Under the pieces are notes generated by a model. It searched no databases. It was not told the origin of the DNA and was given only the letters and a program-made list of their open reading frames with translations. Below are positions 26,243-34,795 of a stretch of DNA of 64,000 bases, piece after piece. The number at the start of each line of letters is the position of its first letter. The stretch's first letter is position 1. The DNA is from Paracoccus zhejiangensis (GTDB lineage: Bacteria > Pseudomonadota > Alphaproteobacteria > Rhodobacterales > Rhodobacteraceae). The position numbers and the translations under genes are program-made. Location of the stretch: contig NZ_CP025430.1 in assembly GCF_002847445.1 (NCBI RefSeq), positions 372,001 through 436,000 of the forward strand. Reading direction: 5' to 3'.

Positions 26243-27958
26243 ATGACCCAAGCCAACCAAGCCCCGATTCCCGAACTCTATGTCTCGCCCGACGCCGCCG
26301 CGGCGCTGAAAGACGAGGCGGGCAACATGCCCAGCTGGGATCTGACCCCGCGCCAGATCTGCGACCTCGAACTGCTGATGAACGGCGGCTTCTACCCGCT
26401 GAAAGGCTTTCTGACCGAGGCCGATTACAACGGCGTCGTGAATGACATGCGGCTGAGCGACGGCTCGCTCTGGCCGATGCCGATCAACCTCGATGTCAGC
26501 GAGAAATTCGCCGAGGGGCTGGAGCCCGGCACCGACATCGCGCTGCGCGACCAGGAAGGCGTCATCCTGGCGATCATGTCGGTGACCGACAAATGGTTGC
26601 CGAACAAGAAGCTCGAGGCGGAGAAGGTATTTGGCGCCGGTGCCGATGACCTGGCCCATCCGGCGATCAACTACCTACACAACGTGGCCGGCCCAGTCTA
26701 TCTCGGTGGCCCGGTGAAGGGCCTGCAGGCGCCGACGCATTACGATTTCCGTGGCCGTCGCGATACGCCCAACGAATTGCGCGCCCAGTTCAAGAAGCTC
26801 GGCTGGCGCAAGGTCGTGGTGTTCCAGACCCGCAACCCGCTGCACCGCGCCCACCAGGAACTGACCTTCCGCGCCGCGCGCGAGGCGCAGGCCAACCTGC
26901 TGATCCACCCGGTCGTCGGCATGACCAAGCCCGGCGACGTGGACCATTTCACCCGCGTCCGCTGCTACGAGGCGGTGCTGGACAAGTACCCGGCGGCTAC
27001 CACCTCGCTGTCGCTTCTGAACCTCGCCATGCGCATGGCCGGCCCGCGCGAGGCGGTCTGGCACGGCATCATCCGCCGCAACCACGGCGCCACCCATTTC
27101 ATCGTCGGCCGCGACCATGCTGGCCCCGGCAAGAACAGCAAGGGCGTCGACTTCTATGGCCCCTATGACGCGCAAGAGCTGTTCAAGAAGCACGAGGACG
27201 AAATCGGCGTCCAGATGGTCGACTTCAAGCACATGGTCTATGTGCAGGAAAAGGCGCAATATTACCCGGTGAACGAGGTGCCCGAGGGCGGCACTGTGCT
27301 GGATATCAGCGGCACCGAACTGCGCCGCCGCCTGCGCGAGGGCCTGGACATCCCCGAATGGTTCAGCTTCCCCGAAGTGGTGACCCAGCTGCGCCGCACC
27401 TCGCCGCCGCGGGCGCGCCAGGGCTTCACCGTCTTCTTCACCGGCCTCTCGGGCTCGGGCAAGTCCACCGTCGCCAACGCGCTAATGGTCAAGCTGATGG
27501 AGATGGGCGGCCGTCCGGTGACGCTGCTCGATGGCGACGTGGTGCGCAAACACCTGTCGAGCGAGCTGGGGTTCAGTAAGGAACACCGCGACATCAACAT
27601 CAAGCGCATCGGCTATGTCGCTTCCGAGATCACCAAGAACGGCGGCATCGCCATCTGCGCGCCGATCGCACCCTATACCGCGACCCGCCGCGCCGTTCGC
27701 GAGATGGTCGAGCAATACGGCGCCTTTGCCGAGGTGCATGTCTCGACCCCGATCGAGGAATGCGAGCGCCGTGACCGCAAGGGTCTCTACAAGCTGGCGC
27801 GCGAGGGCAAGATCAAGGAATTCACCGGGATCTCGGACCCCTATGAAGAACCGCAAAAGCCCGAACTGCGCGTCGACACCACCGAGATCGACGTGGACAA
27901 TGCCGCGCACCAGGTGCTGCTGACGCTGGAAAACATGGGGCTGATCGGTCTGCGCTGA
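26243..27958 (+). CDS. Bifunctional sulfate adenylyltransferase / adenylylsulfate kinase
   Basis: Activates sulfate in two steps: ATP sulfurylase makes APS, then APS kinase makes PAPS for assimilation. It has 571 residues. Residues 1-385 are a Sat-type sulfurylase with QTRNPLHRAHQE (the HxxH site) and VGRDHAGPG. Residues from about 393 are a CysC kinase with P-loop FTGLSGSGKST, the acidic LLDGDVVRKHLSSELGFS, and the substrate-binding KGLYKLAREG. This fusion replaces the separate CysD-CysN enzyme and is typical for Paracoccus-like bacteria. The gene stands alone. The stop at 27958 is followed by a strong hairpin. Confidence 0.95.
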   Translation: MTQANQAPIPELYVSPDAAAALKDEAGNMPSWDLTPRQICDLELLMNGGFYPLKGFLTEADYNGVVNDMRLSDGSLWPMPINLDVSEKFAEGLEPGTDIALRDQEGVILAIMSVTDKWLPNKKLEAEKVFGAGADDLAHPAINYLHNVAGPVYLGGPVKGLQAPTHYDFRGRRDTPNELRAQFKKLGWRKVVVFQTRNPLHRAHQELTFRAAREAQANLLIHPVVGMTKPGDVDHFTRVRCYEAVLDKYPAATTSLSLLNLAMRMAGPREAVWHGIIRRNHGATHFIVGRDHAGPGKNSKGVDFYGPYDAQELFKKHEDEIGVQMVDFKHMVYVQEKAQYYPVNEVPEGGTVLDISGTELRRRLREGLDIPEWFSFPEVVTQLRRTSPPRARQGFTVFFTGLSGSGKSTVANALMVKLMEMGGRPVTLLDGDVVRKHLSSELGFSKEHRDINIKRIGYVASEITKNGGIAICAPIAPYTATRRAVREMVEQYGAFAEVHVSTPIEECERRDRKGLYKLAREGKIKEFTGISDPYEEPQKPELRVDTTEIDVDNAAHQVLLTLENMGLIGLR

Positions 27959-27987
27959 CCGGCAGCTTTGCCAAGAAAGATCGCAAC

Positions 27988-28011
27988 GGCCTCGCCCCTC
28001 CGGGCGGGGCC
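27988..28011 (+). terminator. Hairpin between converging sat/cysC and lrp genes
   Basis: A 10-bp stem GGCCTCGCCC/GGGCGGGGCC (one G-U pair) with a 4-base loop lies 29 bases after the sat/cysC stop and 15 bases before the end of the converging Lrp gene. There is no long T tract, so it may act in both directions or with Rho. Confidence 0.6.
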
Positions 28012-28026
28012 GTCCCTATCCGGGCC

Positions 28027-28458
28027 TCAGACCGCCCGGTCGAGTTTGGTCGAGAGATGAATCAGGCTTTCCGAAGACCGCACCCCGTCGAACCCGCCGA
28101 TCCGGTCCAGCACGTCATCCAGCGCGCTGGTCGAGGGCGCGGCCAGTTGCAGCGCCAGGTCGACGCGGCCGCTGGTGGTGTGGATGCGCTCGACCTCGGG
28201 CAGGGTCTTCAGCCGGGCGAGGATCGCCGCCAGCGAGCGCGGCTCGATCACCAGCAGCACCGTGGCGCGGATGCGAGTGGCACGGGCCGATTCGCCCAAG
28301 CGCACGGTATAGCCGGCGATGGCGCCCGAGCTTTCCAGCCGTTCCAGCCGCGCCTGGACGGTCGAACGCGCCACTTTCAGCCGTCGCGACAGCACCGCGA
28401 CCGAGATGCGCGCGTCCTGCGACAGCTGGGTGATGATGCTTCGGTCCAGATCGTCCAT
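28027..28458 (-). CDS. Lrp/AsnC family transcriptional regulator
   Basis: A 143-residue feast/famine regulator. An N-terminal helix-turn-helix (DDLDRSIITQLSQDARISVAVLSRRL, recognition helix VARSTVQARLERLES) is followed by an AsnC_trans_reg ligand-binding domain (from about 65) with LPEVERIHTTSGRVDLAL. It is transcribed away from the PLP decarboxylase gene across a 131-base shared promoter region, a classic arrangement for a local regulator of an amino-acid gene; regulation of the decarboxylase by this protein is inference. In the gap is a palindrome TTCA-TCGG-TGAA at 28521-28532 that could be an operator. Confidence 0.92.
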   Translation of the reverse strand: MDDLDRSIITQLSQDARISVAVLSRRLKVARSTVQARLERLESSGAIAGYTVRLGESARATRIRATVLLVIEPRSLAAILARLKTLPEVERIHTTSGRVDLALQLAAPSTSALDDVLDRIGGFDGVRSSESLIHLSTKLDRAV

Positions 28459-28589
28459 GAATCCCTCAGTCTGCTGGGTGGTTCGTCAAAATAACCGAAG
28501 CGTGACACAATTCTACCATATTCATCGGTGAAATCGGAACCTATATGCGCCATTCTTGGTTGCGGGACGAACAGAAGGAAAGGCCACCA

Positions 28590-29744
28590 ATGGGACAGAA
28601 CAAGACCGTCTGGGATAATCCCGCCGACATCATCCGGCATATGAAGCCGGATCACCCGGTGATGGCCTTCGCGCCGTCGGCCCTGCAGGAAACCGCCCGG
28701 CGCTTTGTCGCGGGTTTTCCCGGGCTGGTGACCTATGCGGTCAAGTCGAACCCCGAAGAGGTGGTGATCCAGAACCTGCTGGCGGCAGGGATCAAGGGTT
28801 TCGACGTGGCCTCGCCCTTCGAGATCGACCTGATCGGCAGGATGTCCCCGGCCGCCGCGCGGCATTACCACAACCCGGTGCGCGCCGGATGGGAAATCGA
28901 CCACGCGGTCGGTGCCGGCATCCGTGCCTGGTCGGTCGACAGCCGTTCGGAACTGGACAAGCTGTTCGCCCGCGTGCCGACCGAAACCGATCACGGCCCG
29001 GTCGAGATATCGCCCCGCTTCAAGCTGCCGGTGCTGGGCGCGGCCTATGACTTCGGCTCGAAATTCGGCGCTACGCCGGAACTGGCGGCCGAGCTGCTGG
29101 CGGCGGTCGCGGCGCGTGGCTATACCCCCTCGCTGACCTTCCATCCGGGGACGCAATGCACCGACCCGATTGCCTGGGAAAGCTATATCCGGGTCGCGGG
29201 CGAGATCTGCGAAATGGCCGGGGTGAAGGCCAAGCGGCTGAACGTCGGCGGCGGCTTCCCCTCGCATCGCGTGGTGGGCGTCGAGCCCGACCTGGAAGCG
29301 ATCTTCACCGAGATCGGCGAGACCGTTGCCGAGACCTTTGGCGACGACCGCCCCGATCTCGTCTGCGAGCCGGGCCGGGGTCTCTGCGCCGATGCCTATG
29401 CGCTGATCACCCGGGTGAAGGCGCTGCGCGACGGCAGCAGCGTCTTCCTGAATGATGGCGTCTATGGCGGGCTGGCGGAACTGCCGATCATCGGCAATAT
29501 CGACCGGCTGCAGGTGCTGACCCCGCAGGGCAAGCTGCGCGAGGGCGATCCGCAGAGCCGGGTGATCTTCGGCCCGACCTGTGATTCGGTCGATCGCCTG
29601 CCGGGCGAGCTGACTTTGCCCGAGGATATTGCAGAAGGCGATTACGTCATCGTCCACGGCATCGGTGCCTATTCGACGGTGACGAATACGCGCTTCAACG
29701 GCTTCGGTCTGATGAGTCACGCAACGGTAATGTCACTCGCGTGA
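28590..29744 (+). CDS. Fold-type III PLP-dependent decarboxylase (ornithine/lysine/diaminopimelate decarboxylase family)
   Basis: A 384-residue alanine-racemase-fold enzyme. The PLP Lys is in LVTYAVKSNPE (about residue 49), the phosphate-binding Gly-rich loop is LNVGGGFPSH, and the PLP-proximal CEPGRGLCAD follows. The C-terminal active-site Cys lies in GPTCDSVDRL, the ornithine/arginine-decarboxylase hallmark. Length and the absence of an extra domain favour ornithine decarboxylase, making putrescine; diaminopimelate decarboxylase is less likely because GPTCDS is ODC-like. Start ATG 28590, with an AAGGAAAGG ribosome site. The polyamine-type ABC operon near 42 kb fits a polyamine economy, but they are not adjacent. 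Confidence 0.85.
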   Translation: MGQNKTVWDNPADIIRHMKPDHPVMAFAPSALQETARRFVAGFPGLVTYAVKSNPEEVVIQNLLAAGIKGFDVASPFEIDLIGRMSPAAARHYHNPVRAGWEIDHAVGAGIRAWSVDSRSELDKLFARVPTETDHGPVEISPRFKLPVLGAAYDFGSKFGATPELAAELLAAVAARGYTPSLTFHPGTQCTDPIAWESYIRVAGEICEMAGVKAKRLNVGGGFPSHRVVGVEPDLEAIFTEIGETVAETFGDDRPDLVCEPGRGLCADAYALITRVKALRDGSSVFLNDGVYGGLAELPIIGNIDRLQVLTPQGKLREGDPQSRVIFGPTCDSVDRLPGELTLPEDIAEGDYVIVHGIGAYSTVTNTRFNGFGLMSHATVMSLA

Positions 29745-29804
29745 TAGATTTTTGACCGACTCGTGTTACGCTGGATTTGTTGACCATTCAGTCCAGCTTT
29801 CCGA

Positions 29805-30950
29805 GTGTTCCCCGTGCAACCCCTTGCCCCCCAACCGCTTGCCCCCCGACGGCCCCCCGTCACCCATGTCATCCTGATCGACGGCACCTTCGCGTCCCTG
29901 ACCGAAGGTCGCCGCAGCGCGATCGGCCGTATCTATGCCGCCCTGCGTGGTCGGCTGGGGCATCTGCCCCCCGATGCGGGCCGATTGCGACTGCATTACG
30001 CCGCCGGTCAGCAACTGGACAATTGGCGGATGCTGCCGGAACTGGCGTCGGGGCGTGGGATGGAGTTGCGCATCACTCAGGCCTATGGCTGGCTGGCCTC
30101 GGGCTATGCGCCCGGCGATCCCGTCTACCTGCTGGGCTATTCACGCGGGGCATTCGCCGTGCGCAGCCTTGCGGGGATGATCGGGCGGATCGGCCTTCTG
30201 CGCGACCGCCACGCGACCGAGCGGCATATCCGGCTGGCCTGGCGCTATTACCAGGGCGGCGGCAATCCGCAATCGCTCGAGGCGTTCCGGCGCAGCCGCT
30301 GCCATGACCATGTGCAGATCCGCATGGTCGGCTGTTTCGACACGGTGATGGCTCTTGGCATCCGCCTGCCGATGCTGTGGATGCTCAGCGAGCCGCGCCA
30401 CCGCTTCCACGACGCGCATCTGGGCGCGCATGTCGATTTCGGCTTTCAGGCGCTGGCGCTGGACGAGACCCGGGCGGCCTTCGCGCCGATCCTCTGGGAC
30501 GATGCCAGCGATGCCGGGCGGATCGAGCAGGTCTGGTTCAAGGGCGCCCATGCCGATATCGGCGGGCAATTGTCGGGGCTGGAGTTCGCCCGGCCACTGG
30601 CCAATATCCCGCTCGTCTGGATGATGGAACGGGCCGAGGCCGTGGGTCTGCCGCTTCCCGAGGGCTGGCGGCGGCATTTCCCCACCGATGCCACCGCGCC
30701 CTCGATCGGCAACTGGCGGCGCTGGGGCAAGGCCTTCCTCGCCCGCGCGCCGCGTCTGGCCGGCCGCGAGGCGACCGAGACGCTGCATCCGTCCGTGCCG
30801 CTGCCCTATCCCGGCCCGGCGATCCTGACCCGGCATCTGGCGCAGTTCGCCGCGCCCAAACGCCGCCGCCTGCGCCGCGCCACGCCCGAGAGCGTGGAGT
30901 TGCCGGTGCTGCCGGACCTGCCGTCGATGGACGAGGGCAAGCCGGCCTGA
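29805..30950 (+). CDS. DUF2235 alpha/beta-hydrolase-like protein
   Basis: About 381 residues with a DUF2235 domain over most of the length. The N-terminal strand THVILIDGTFASLTEG carries the acidic loop of the family. A GxSxG-type nucleophile elbow is present in LLGYSRGAFAVRSLAGMIG (Ser near residue 121), and VWFKGAHADIGGQ in the C-terminal half supplies Asp/His. The tail is basic (PKRRRLRRATPE). Related proteins include lipases of type VI effectors (Tle), but no secretion genes are nearby, and many bacterial DUF2235 members are orphan. The start is uncertain: GTG 29805 or GTG 29814, as no ATG fits. It sits alone between the decarboxylase and a repeated two-hairpin element. Confidence 0.75.
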   Translation: MFPVQPLAPQPLAPRRPPVTHVILIDGTFASLTEGRRSAIGRIYAALRGRLGHLPPDAGRLRLHYAAGQQLDNWRMLPELASGRGMELRITQAYGWLASGYAPGDPVYLLGYSRGAFAVRSLAGMIGRIGLLRDRHATERHIRLAWRYYQGGGNPQSLEAFRRSRCHDHVQIRMVGCFDTVMALGIRLPMLWMLSEPRHRFHDAHLGAHVDFGFQALALDETRAAFAPILWDDASDAGRIEQVWFKGAHADIGGQLSGLEFARPLANIPLVWMMERAEAVGLPLPEGWRRHFPTDATAPSIGNWRRWGKAFLARAPRLAGREATETLHPSVPLPYPGPAILTRHLAQFAAPKRRRLRRATPESVELPVLPDLPSMDEGKPA

Positions 30951-30970
30951 AATACGCGAGCGCGGATCAG

Positions 30971-31053
30971 CAGACCTGGCCCGGAATCGAGCGCGAAGCG
31001 CGCCGGGCCAGCGTCCGACCGCCCCCCGGGCGGACGCTGGCCCTCGTCCGGCC
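30971..31053 (+). repeat. Two-hairpin dispersed repeat, copy A
   Basis: Twenty bases after the DUF2235 stop. Hairpin 1 has 9-bp arms CTGGCCCGG (30976-30984) and CCGGGCCAG (31003-31011), with an inner GCGC-GAA-GCGC. Hairpin 2 has 10-bp arms CCAGCGTCCG (31008-31017) and CGGACGCTGG (31031-31040). The two hairpins share the bases CCAG and cannot form together fully. A second copy with the same layout is at 33021-33090. Confidence 0.75.
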
Positions 31054-31068
31054 CTCGATCCGCCATGA

Positions 31069-31097
31069 GAAAGGCGGCCGCCCTTGAGCGACCGCCC
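31069..31097 (-). terminator. Hairpin terminator downstream of metF
   Basis: Read on the minus strand, an 8-bp stem GGCGGTCG/CGGCCGCC (one G-U pair) with an 8-base loop is followed by TTTCTC, 26 bases past the metF stop. Confidence 0.65.
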
Positions 31098-31122
31098 GTA
31101 TCATGCTGTCAGGCCCTCGGCC

Positions 31123-32016
31123 TTACGCCACCGCCTTCAGCTCGCGCACCGGCTGGATGCCCAGTGCGGCGCAGACGTCGCGGGTCAGGCCCGGGCGGTT
31201 CAGCGTGTAAAAATGCAGCCGGTCGACGCCGCCTTTCAGCAGGTTGTCGCACAGTTCGGTGCAGACCGCCGTGGCCAGCAGCGCCTCGCGGCCCTCGCCA
31301 TCGCGGGCGGCGGCGGTGAAGGCGTCGTCGGCCCATTGCGGGACCGAGGTGCCGCACATGGCTGCAAACCGTTTTGCACCGGCCCAGCTCTGGATCGGCA
31401 GGATGCCGGGGATGATCGGGGCGGTGATGCCGGCCTTCTCGCATTTGTCGCGGAAGCGGAAGAAGGTCTCGGCCTCGAAGAAGAACTGGGTGATGGCGCT
31501 GGTGGCCCCGGCATCGATCTTGCGCTTCAGCCAGGCCACGTCGGCATCGGTGCCGCCCTGCGTGTCGGGATGCGGCTCGGGATAGGCGCCGACGCGGATG
31601 GTCATGTCGCCCCGCGCCGCGATCGCCTCGATCAGCTCGATCGAATTGGCAAAACCCTCGGGATGCGGGGTGAAGCGGTCGGCACCCTTCGGTGCATCGC
31701 CGCGCAGCGCCACGATTTCGCGCACGCCGGCATCGGCATAGGATTGCACGATGGCCAGCGTTTCCTCGCGCGAGGCATCGACGCAGGTCAGATGCGCGGC
31801 CACCGTCACGCCGTAGTTTTTCTGGATGGTGGTCACCGCCTCATGGGTCAGCTGCCGGGTGGTGCCGCCGGCGCCATAGGTGACCGAGACGAAATCGGGT
31901 TCCATCGGTGCCAGCGCCCGCGCCGTTTCCCACAGCGCGAAAGACGCCTCGAGCGTTTTCGGCGGGAAGAATTCGAAGCTGATCTTCGGGGCAGTGGTGA
32001 TAGTCGGCGTGGTCAT
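31123..32016 (-). CDS. metF: Methylenetetrahydrofolate reductase
   Basis: FAD enzyme reducing 5,10-methylene-THF to 5-methyl-THF, the methyl donor for methionine synthesis. It has 297 residues, the normal bacterial length. The N-terminal ISFEFFPPKTLEASF holds the catalytic Glu, then FVSVTYGAGGTTR, LRGDAPKG, and the ITQFFFEAETFFRF strand. PIIPGILPIQSW follows. The ATG at 32016 with an AAAAGGGAA ribosome site is chosen. It is divergent from metR with 93 bases between, carrying two MetR-like boxes. Confidence 0.96.
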   Translation of the reverse strand: MTTPTITTAPKISFEFFPPKTLEASFALWETARALAPMEPDFVSVTYGAGGTTRQLTHEAVTTIQKNYGVTVAAHLTCVDASREETLAIVQSYADAGVREIVALRGDAPKGADRFTPHPEGFANSIELIEAIAARGDMTIRVGAYPEPHPDTQGGTDADVAWLKRKIDAGATSAITQFFFEAETFFRFRDKCEKAGITAPIIPGILPIQSWAGAKRFAAMCGTSVPQWADDAFTAAARDGEGREALLATAVCTELCDNLLKGGVDRLHFYTLNRPGLTRDVCAALGIQPVRELKAVA

Positions 32017-32060
32017 GGCGATTCCCTTTTCTTGAGGCCCTTGTGCCATGCGCGGCGACG

Positions 32061-32104
32061 TGAGACAAATTCATGTTTCTCAAGATTGTCATGAAATCGG
32101 CTCA
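32061..32104. promoter_or_regulatory. Two MetR-like boxes between metF and metR
   Basis: Two 13-bp elements each match the consensus TGAA-N5-TTCA with one mismatch: TGAGACAAATTCA (32061-32073) and TGAAATCGGCTCA (32092-32104), 31 bases apart, about three helical turns. They lie in the shared promoter of metF and metR. Confidence 0.5.
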
Positions 32105-32109
32105 ACACC

Positions 32110-33015
32110 ATGCATCTCGAACTGCGCCACCTGCGCACCGTCCGCGCCGTCCATGAACAGGGCGGGCTCGCCCGCGCCGCTGATGTGCTGAACATCACCC
32201 AATCGGCGCTGTCCCATCAGATCAAGGGGCTGGAGGATCAGGCCGGGGTCGAGCTTTTCGTGCGCCGCGCCAAGCCCATGCGGCTCTCCGCCGCCGGGAT
32301 GCGGCTTCTGCGGCTGGCGGAGCAGGTGCTGCCGATGGTCGCCGCCACCGAGGCCGAGTTCAAGGGTGTCGAGATGGGCCGGGTCGGGAGGTTGCATATC
32401 GCGATGGAATGCCATGCCTGTTTCGACTGGCTTCTGCCGGTGCTGGACCAGTTCCGCCGCACCTGGCCGGATGTCGATGTGGATATCCGCCTTGGCCTCG
32501 CCTTCGGCGCGCTGCCGGCGCTCGCGCGGGAACAGGTCGATCTGGTCATCTCCTCGGACCCCGAGGAGGTGCCGGAGGTGACCTTCGCGCCCCTGTTCGA
32601 CTATTCGCCGACGATGGTGGTGCCGGCCGGGCATCCGCTGGTCGAGAAGGGCTTTGTCGAGCCGGAGGATCTCGCCGACCAGACGCTGATCTCCTATCCG
32701 ATGGACCGGGCGCGGCTGGATGTGTTCAGCCAGTTCCTGACCCCCGCCGGGGTCGAACCCGCCCATCACCGCAAGGTCGAGCTGACCGATGTGGCCTTGA
32801 TGCTGGTCGCCTCGGGCCGGGGCGTGGCGGTGATGCCCGACTGGGTGCTGCGCCGCCATGCCGCCAATCCCGAACTGGCGATGCTGCCCTTGGGGCAGGG
32901 CGGGATGCTGCGCCGGCTTTACGCGGCGGTCAGGGATGACGACCTGTCGCAACCCTACATGGCCCATGTGTTGCGGCTGGCGCGGACCGAGCCGGTCAGA
33001 ATGCTGAGGGGCTGA
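32110..33015 (+). CDS. metR: LysR-type regulator MetR of methionine biosynthesis
   Basis: A 301-residue LysR protein. The N-terminal winged HTH is MHLELRHLRTVRAVHEQGGL, then RAADVLNITQSALSHQIKGL with the recognition helix. A LysR substrate-binding domain follows from about residue 90 with AMECHACFDWLLPVL, the sequence characteristic of MetR, whose co-inducer is homocysteine. It is divergent from metF, the standard MetR target arrangement, with MetR-like boxes between. The stop is followed at five bases by copy B of the two-hairpin element. Confidence 0.9.
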   Translation: MHLELRHLRTVRAVHEQGGLARAADVLNITQSALSHQIKGLEDQAGVELFVRRAKPMRLSAAGMRLLRLAEQVLPMVAATEAEFKGVEMGRVGRLHIAMECHACFDWLLPVLDQFRRTWPDVDVDIRLGLAFGALPALAREQVDLVISSDPEEVPEVTFAPLFDYSPTMVVPAGHPLVEKGFVEPEDLADQTLISYPMDRARLDVFSQFLTPAGVEPAHHRKVELTDVALMLVASGRGVAVMPDWVLRRHAANPELAMLPLGQGGMLRRLYAAVRDDDLSQPYMAHVLRLARTEPVRMLRG

Positions 33016-33020
33016 GGGAG

Positions 33021-33090
33021 CAGACCCGGCCCGATACGCGGGCGAAGCCCGCCGGGCCAGCGCCGGCCCGCCCCCGGGCTGGCGCTTTGG
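33021..33090 (+). repeat. Two-hairpin dispersed repeat, copy B
   Basis: Five bases after the metR stop. It shares CAGACC, a GCGGGC-GAA-GCCCGC stem (33038-33052), outer arms GGCCCG/CGGGCC, then AGCGCC/GGCGCT arms (33059-33064 and 33081-33086). Compared with copy A (30971-31053) the GAA-capped stem differs in sequence but remains paired. The remaining 199 bases up to the inositol monophosphatase gene are non-coding with nothing else recognised. Confidence 0.75.
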
Positions 33091-33289
33091 TGCCGCTGGT
33101 CCCGAGTTCCGGCAGAAGAGGGGCTTGGCACCATAAACCGCTTTGGCGCACCGTTCCGATGCCACCCCACGGGCCGGCGCTGCCCCTCTGCCCGGAAAAT
33201 TGAGGCACGTAACGGGCCTTCCCATCCGAACCGCTTCACTTTCCTGCCCCATGCGCCTAAGAGGCGCGCAACCCGACAGGAGTCCGCAT

Positions 33290-34078
33290 ATGCTCAGCGC
33301 CAATATGAACGTCATGATCAAGGCTGCCCGCAAGGCCGGCCGCAGCCTCGTCAAGGATTTCCGCGAGGTCGAGAACCTGCAGGTCAGCGTCAAGGGTGCG
33401 GGCGATTTCGTCAGCCGCGCCGACCGCGAGGCCGAGCGGATCATCAAGGAAGAACTGCGCGGCGCGCGGCCGAACTATGGCTGGCTGGGCGAGGAAACCG
33501 GCGAGGAGGCGGGCGAGGATCCGACCCGTCGCTGGATCGTCGATCCGCTGGACGGCACCACCAACTTCCTGCACGGGTTGCCGCATTGGGCGATCTCGAT
33601 CGCGCTCGAGCACAAGGGCGAAATCGTCGCGGCGGTGATCTTTGACCCGGCCAAGGACGAGATGTTCGTGGCCGAAAAGGGCGGCGGCGCCTTCATGAAC
33701 GACCAGCGCCTGCGGGTGTCCTCGCGCGGGAAGATGATCGAGTCGATCTTTGCCACCGGTGTGCCCTTCGGCGGCCGCGGCACGTTGCCCGCGACGCTGC
33801 AGGACCTGGCCCGGTTGATGCCGCTGACCGCCGGCGTGCGCCGCTGGGGCGCTGCCTCGCTGGATCTGGCCTATGTCGCCGCCGGCCGTTACGACGGCTA
33901 CTGGGAACGCGGGATTTTCCCCTGGGATGTCGCAGCGGGCATCCTGATGGTGCGTGAGGCTGGCGGTTTTGCTGAAGGTCTGCGCGAGGGCGATCACGTG
34001 CTGGAATCGGGCCGCATCGTCGCCGCCAATGCCACCATCTTCGACACGTTCGCCAAGGTCATTCGCGCCCGCGACTGA
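33290..34078 (+). CDS. suhB: Inositol monophosphatase family protein (SuhB-like)
   Basis: A Mg-dependent phosphatase of 262 residues. The metal site is complete: WLGEETGEE (Glu ligand), WIVDPLDGTTNFLHG (the DPxDGTxN signature) and PWDVAAGILMVREAGG near the C-terminus. It hydrolyses myo-inositol 1-phosphate or related esters; SuhB homologues additionally act in rRNA antitermination in E. coli, which cannot be judged here. Start ATG 33290 after an AGGAG ribosome site. It converges on the response regulator gene. Confidence 0.92.
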   Translation: MLSANMNVMIKAARKAGRSLVKDFREVENLQVSVKGAGDFVSRADREAERIIKEELRGARPNYGWLGEETGEEAGEDPTRRWIVDPLDGTTNFLHGLPHWAISIALEHKGEIVAAVIFDPAKDEMFVAEKGGGAFMNDQRLRVSSRGKMIESIFATGVPFGGRGTLPATLQDLARLMPLTAGVRRWGAASLDLAYVAAGRYDGYWERGIFPWDVAAGILMVREAGGFAEGLREGDHVLESGRIVAANATIFDTFAKVIRARD

Positions 34079-34087
34079 TCGCGCGCC

Positions 34088-34795
34088 TCAGCCCAGTTCC
34101 GCCAGAAAGATATAACCCGCGCCATAGATCGTCTTGATCAGGCGCGGGTTTTTTGGATCCTCGCCCAGCTTGCCCCGCAGGCGGGAGATGCGCACATCCA
34201 TTGCCCGGTCGAAACTTTCCCCCGCCGTGCCGCCAAGCGCCTCGAGCATCTGGTTGCGGGTGATGAGCCGACGCGGGCTGTCCAGGAAGATGCGCAGCAG
34301 TTCCGCTTCGGCATGGCTGATCGGCGTTTCCGCACCATCGGGCGCAATCAGCATGTAGCTGTCGAAATCGGCGGTCCAGCCGGCAAAGCGGATGCGGTTG
34401 TCGCTGCGCTCGGGGCTGGCGGCGGCGGCGGGCTTGCGCAGCCGCGCGCGGATGCGGGCCACCACCTCGGCGGTCTCGAACGGCTTGATGATGTAATCAT
34501 CCGCGCCCAGTTCCAGCCCGGTGATGCGGTCCTGCACCTGCGCCCGGCCCGAGATGATGATGATCGCCGCCCCCGATTCGCGCGCCAGCCGATGCACCAG
34601 CGCCAGCCCGTCGCGGTCGGGCAGGCCCAGATCGATCAGGCAGGCCTCGGGGGTGATGCGGCGCAAAGCCGCCTCGAACTCGGTGGCGCGGGCGAAACTG
34701 GCGGTACGAAAGCCCGCCTCCTCCAGCGCGCCCGACAAGAGGCGGCGGATCTCGGGCTCGTCATCCAGAATGGCGATCAGGGGCGCGTCAGTCAT
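34088..34795 (-). CDS. OmpR/PhoB-type response regulator
   Basis: A 235-residue DNA-binding response regulator. The receiver domain has the acidic pair in AILDDEPEIRR, the phosphoacceptor Asp55 in CLIDLGLPDRDG, and the conserved Lys in DYIIKPFETAEV. The C-terminal winged helix (from about 135) shows ISHAEAELLRIFLDSPRRLI, then MDVRISRLRGKLGEDPKNPRLIKT and the wing GAGYIF. Its start overlaps the end of the hybrid kinase gene by eight bases, so this kinase-regulator pair is co-translated. The target genes and the signal are unknown. Confidence 0.95.
   Translation of the reverse strand: MTDAPLIAILDDEPEIRRLLSGALEEAGFRTASFARATEFEAALRRITPEACLIDLGLPDRDGLALVHRLARESGAAIIIISGRAQVQDRITGLELGADDYIIKPFETAEVVARIRARLRKPAAAASPERSDNRIRFAGWTADFDSYMLIAPDGAETPISHAEAELLRIFLDSPRRLITRNQMLEALGGTAGESFDRAMDVRISRLRGKLGEDPKNPRLIKTIYGAGYIFLAELG

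Noticed and set aside
29805..30950. Type VI secretion lipase effector
   Set aside because: No VgrG, PAAR, immunity or secretion gene in the surrounding 10 kb.
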